Assembly (NCBI GenBank): GCA_900540375.1
Contig: UQFS01000004.1
Location: 1 to 64,000 of the forward strand
DNA from: an uncultured Prevotella sp.
GTDB lineage: Bacteria > Bacteroidota > Bacteroidia > Bacteroidales > Bacteroidaceae
Direction: 5' to 3'
DNA length: 64,000 bases
Under the pieces are notes generated by a model that was not told the DNA's origin, searched no databases, and saw only the letters and a list, made by a program, of their open reading frames with translations. This document shows positions 61,490-64,000 of this stretch, one piece after another (within the stretch, counting starts at the first letter, position 1; each line of letters opens with the position of its first letter). The translations under genes and the position numbers were made by a program.

Positions 61490-62056
61490 TTAGAGCTTAC
61501 CGACGAGGTCGATGCTGGGCTTAAGCGTCTCAGCGCCCTCGTGCCACTTAGCGGGGCAAACCTCACCGTTGTGTGAGGCTACATACTGTGCGGCGTGCAC
61601 CTTGCGGACGAGTTCGTCGGCGTTACGACCAATGCTGTTATCCTGAATCTCAGCTAGTTTGATTCGTCCTTCCGGATTGACGAGGAAGGTGCCGCGGTAA
61701 GCCATGCCCTCATCCTCTTTGTATACGCCGAAGCCACGTGAGAGCACTGCGAGTGGGTCAGCGAGCATGGCATACTGCAATTTGGCAATGCGTTCAGAGG
61801 TATCGTGCCATGCCTTGTGTACGAAATGGCTGTCGGTGCTCACCGAGAAAACCTCTACGCCCATGCCTTTGAGCTCATCGTATTTGCTCTGAAGGTCCTC
61901 CAGCTCAGTGGGGCATACAAAGGTGAAGTCGGCAGGATAGAAGAAAAACAGTGCCCATTTTCCATCGATGTCCTTGTTGCTGACGGTTTTGAAACTACCG
62001 TTCTGGAAGGCCTGAACGGTGAACTCGGGTGCGTGCTGATTGATGATCGTTTCCAT
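61490..62056 (-). CDS. ahpC: Alkyl hydroperoxide reductase subunit C (peroxiredoxin)
   Basis: 188 aa. Typical 2-Cys peroxiredoxin: peroxidatic cysteine in PADFTFVCPTELEDL (about C50) and resolving cysteine in GEVCPAKWHEGAETL near the C-terminus. It reduces hydrogen peroxide and organic peroxides with AhpF. A -7 box on the minus strand (62151-62158) predicts a leader of about 90 bases. Confidence 0.97.
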   Translation of the reverse strand: METIINQHAPEFTVQAFQNGSFKTVSNKDIDGKWALFFFYPADFTFVCPTELEDLQSKYDELKGMGVEVFSVSTDSHFVHKAWHDTSERIAKLQYAMLADPLAVLSRGFGVYKEDEGMAYRGTFLVNPEGRIKLAEIQDNSIGRNADELVRKVHAAQYVASHNGEVCPAKWHEGAETLKPSIDLVGKL

Positions 62057-62415
62057 AATCTCTTATTTTTTATTTATTTTGTGTTGTGTTGTTGTGAGGT
62101 AAAATCTCTTTTGTTTGTGATGTTGTGAGTGTTATTTTTGTTTTCTGATGCAAAGTTATGGATATTCCTTGATGATGACAACAGACAGAGACTATCGCAT
62201 CATAGATAAAATCTATATCTCAGTATAAGGCACTGTTTATCAGTACCCTATTTAATCATAGATAACCTGCGGCGATTCTCATTTCTTACTCCTGTTGCAC
62301 ATTTTGCACCATTGATTTTGTTTTGTGGATTGATTTGTGTAACTTTGCATGTAATATACCTTATTTATAATAAGGTGTAAGCCAAAGAAACAATAAAATA
62401 AGATATTATATACAC
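62057..62415. promoter_or_regulatory. Divergent promoter region of ahpC and leuS
   Basis: Minus strand: TAACTTTG at 62151-62158 drives ahpC. Plus strand: TAACTTTG at 62340-62347 drives leuS, with a perfect hairpin (ACCTTATT-TAT-AATAAGGT, 62358-62376) in the leuS leader. The leader is too short for a T-box or attenuator. An OxyR site is likely near the ahpC promoter but I cannot define it. No gene is seen. Confidence 0.65.
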
Positions 62416-64000
62416 ATGGACTACAATTTCAGAGAGATTGAGAAAAAGTGGCAGAAAGAGTGGGTCGATCATAAGACCTACAAGGTCACAGAGGACCCTA
62501 ACCGCCCGAAATACTACGTGCTCAACATGTTTCCTTACCCTTCCGGCGCAGGATTGCATGTAGGTCATCCGCTGGGATACATTGCCAGTGACATCTATGC
62601 ACGCTACAAGCGGCTCAACGGCTTCAATGTTCTCAATCCTATGGGATATGACGCTTACGGACTGCCCGCTGAGCAGTATGCCATCAAAACCGGGCAGCAC
62701 CCCGCCATCACCACTGAGCAGAACATCAACCGCTACCGCGAGCAGCTCGACAAGATCGGCTTCTGCTTTGACTGGGACCGTGAGGTGCGCACCTGCGACC
62801 CGCATTACTATCACTGGACACAGTGGGCTTTCGAGAAGATGTTCAACTCTTACTACGACAACGACCTGAAGAAGGCTCAGCCCATCGACAAGCTGATTGC
62901 ACACTTTGAGCAGCAGGGTACTGAAGGACTCAACGTGGCGCAGGGCGACGACACCGTCAGCTTCACCGCTGAAGAGTGGAAAGCTATGGACGAAAAGCAG
63001 AAGAGCGATGCGCTGATGAACTACCGCATAGCCTACAAAGGCGAGACAATGGTCAACTGGTGTGCTGGACTGGGTACCGTGCTGGCCAATGACGAGGTCG
63101 TCGAGGGCGTCAGCTTGCGTGGTGGCTTCCCCGTGGTGCAGAAGAAGATGAGCCAGTGGTGCCTGCGTGTCTCCGCTTATGCTCAGCGTCTGCTCGACGG
63201 TCTTGACACCATCCAGTGGAGCGATTCTATCAAGGAGACACAGAAGAACTGGATCGGACGCTCGGAAGGTACTGAGGTGGAGTTCCAGGTGAAGGACTCC
63301 GACGTGAAGTTCACCATCTTCACCACCCGTGCCGACACGATGTTCGGCGTCACCTTCATGGTGCTCGCCCCAGAGTCTGACTATGTCAGTCAGGTGACCA
63401 CCGAGGAGCAGAAAGCCGAAGTGGACAAATATATTGACTATGTCAAGAAGCGCACCGAGCTGGAGCGTATGTCCGACCGCAAGGTCACGGGTGTGTTCAC
63501 AGGCTCTTACGCCATCAACCCGCTTACGGGTGATGCTATTCCAATCTGGGTTTCAGAGTATGTACTCGCCGGATATGGTACGGGTGCCATCATGGCCGTG
63601 CCGGCTCACGACAGCCGCGACTATGCCTTTGCCAAACATTTCAATCTGCCTATCATCCCGCTCATCGAGGGTGCCGACGTTTCGGAGGAGAGCTTCGATG
63701 CCAAGGAAGGCATCGTCACCAACTCACCGCGTGAGGGCAAACAGGGTCTCTATGGATTCTCGCTCAATGGTTTGACAGTGAAAGAAGCTATCGCCGCCAC
63801 GAAGAAGTTCGTCACCGAGAAGGGCATCGGACGTGTGAAAGTCAACTACCGTCTGCGCGACGCCATCTTCTCCCGTCAGCGCTATTGGGGTGAGCCCTTC
63901 CCCGTCTATTACGACAACGGCATCCCTTGCATGGTGCCCGAAGAGTGTCTGCCCATCGAGTTGCCTGAGATTTCTGAATATAAGCCTACCGAGAGCGGCG
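62416..64000 (+). CDS. leuS: Leucyl-tRNA synthetase, 5' part
   Basis: The frame is open from the ATG at 62416 to the window edge (528 codons). FREIEKKWQKEWVDHKTYKV opens the protein; the HIGH-type motif is HVGH in PYPSGAGLHVGHPLGY; NPMGYDAYGLPAEQYAIKTG and GCGTGAI-like YGTGAIMAVPAHDSRDY of the editing domain are clear. It charges tRNA-Leu with leucine. The KMSKS loop and the C-terminus lie beyond the window. Confidence 0.96.
   Translation, partial: MDYNFREIEKKWQKEWVDHKTYKVTEDPNRPKYYVLNMFPYPSGAGLHVGHPLGYIASDIYARYKRLNGFNVLNPMGYDAYGLPAEQYAIKTGQHPAITTEQNINRYREQLDKIGFCFDWDREVRTCDPHYYHWTQWAFEKMFNSYYDNDLKKAQPIDKLIAHFEQQGTEGLNVAQGDDTVSFTAEEWKAMDEKQKSDALMNYRIAYKGETMVNWCAGLGTVLANDEVVEGVSLRGGFPVVQKKMSQWCLRVSAYAQRLLDGLDTIQWSDSIKETQKNWIGRSEGTEVEFQVKDSDVKFTIFTTRADTMFGVTFMVLAPESDYVSQVTTEEQKAEVDKYIDYVKKRTELERMSDRKVTGVFTGSYAINPLTGDAIPIWVSEYVLAGYGTGAIMAVPAHDSRDYAFAKHFNLPIIPLIEGADVSEESFDAKEGIVTNSPREGKQGLYGFSLNGLTVKEAIAATKKFVTEKGIGRVKVNYRLRDAIFSRQRYWGEPFPVYYDNGIPCMVPEECLPIELPEISEYKPTESG

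Noticed and set aside
62340..62415. T-box or amino-acid leader before leuS
   Set aside because: The leader is only about 70 bases with one short hairpin and no antiterminator; T-boxes are not expected in this phylum.

Overview
The window looks like chromosomal DNA of a Bacteroidales bacterium close to Prevotella (sensu lato). Evidence: two SusC/SusD pairs, a periplasmic-propeller/AraC regulator, Bacteroidetes-type promoters (TTG about 23 bp upstream of TAnnTTTG), and many proteins best known from Prevotella and Bacteroides (DUF3244, DUF4254, DUF3874/VapE-like, a GH57-GT4-debranching glycogen cluster). No rRNA or tRNA gene and no CRISPR array was recognised.

Bases 1-13,170 are an accessory, rearranged island. 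It opens with the end of an insertion sequence that cuts off a CPBP-type membrane protease gene. Next come a TPR/TM/LuxR-like regulator, a DUF3244 protein and a peptide export machine: TolC-like channel, HlyD-like adaptor and an ABC transporter with an N-terminal C39 peptidase. Interleaved are three paralogous small HTH proteins, three short precursors with double-glycine leaders (8421, 10034, 10240), a secreted retropepsin-like protease, an intact CPBP protease with a 36-aa hydrophobic peptide behind it, and a second, 5'-truncated CPBP copy next to a 0.7-kb long-inverted-repeat element. The locus carries a duplication scar and a tract of apparent gene conversion. I read it as a bacteriocin-like or signalling peptide system and the best candidate for something undescribed.

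Bases 13,170-26,640 hold a type B carboxylesterase, a collapsed AAA/PD-(D/E)XK pseudogene and a polysaccharide utilisation locus (GH53 galactanase, SusC, SusD, GH16, and a one-piece regulator in which the histidine kinase is degenerate and the receiver domain absent). Bases 26,640-42,290 hold miaA, a starch-type locus on the minus strand (SusC, SusD, GH13 amylase) interrupted by an NgoMIV-like restriction-modification pair, and then a plus-strand glycogen cluster (debranching enzyme, GT4 synthase, GH57).

Bases 42,290-64,000 are mostly core genome: a candidate small RNA with its own promoter and terminator, a VapE-like ATPase, a YhcH-family protein, mutS, GT9 and DUF4254 genes, acpP-fabF-rnc, a DnaA-box-rich gap that may be oriC, nadA, a secreted protein with a small partner, a papain-like lipoprotein, a U32 (trhP-like) gene, sufE, an SpoU-type methyltransferase, a PrcB-like lipoprotein, ahpF, ahpC and the 5' part of leuS.
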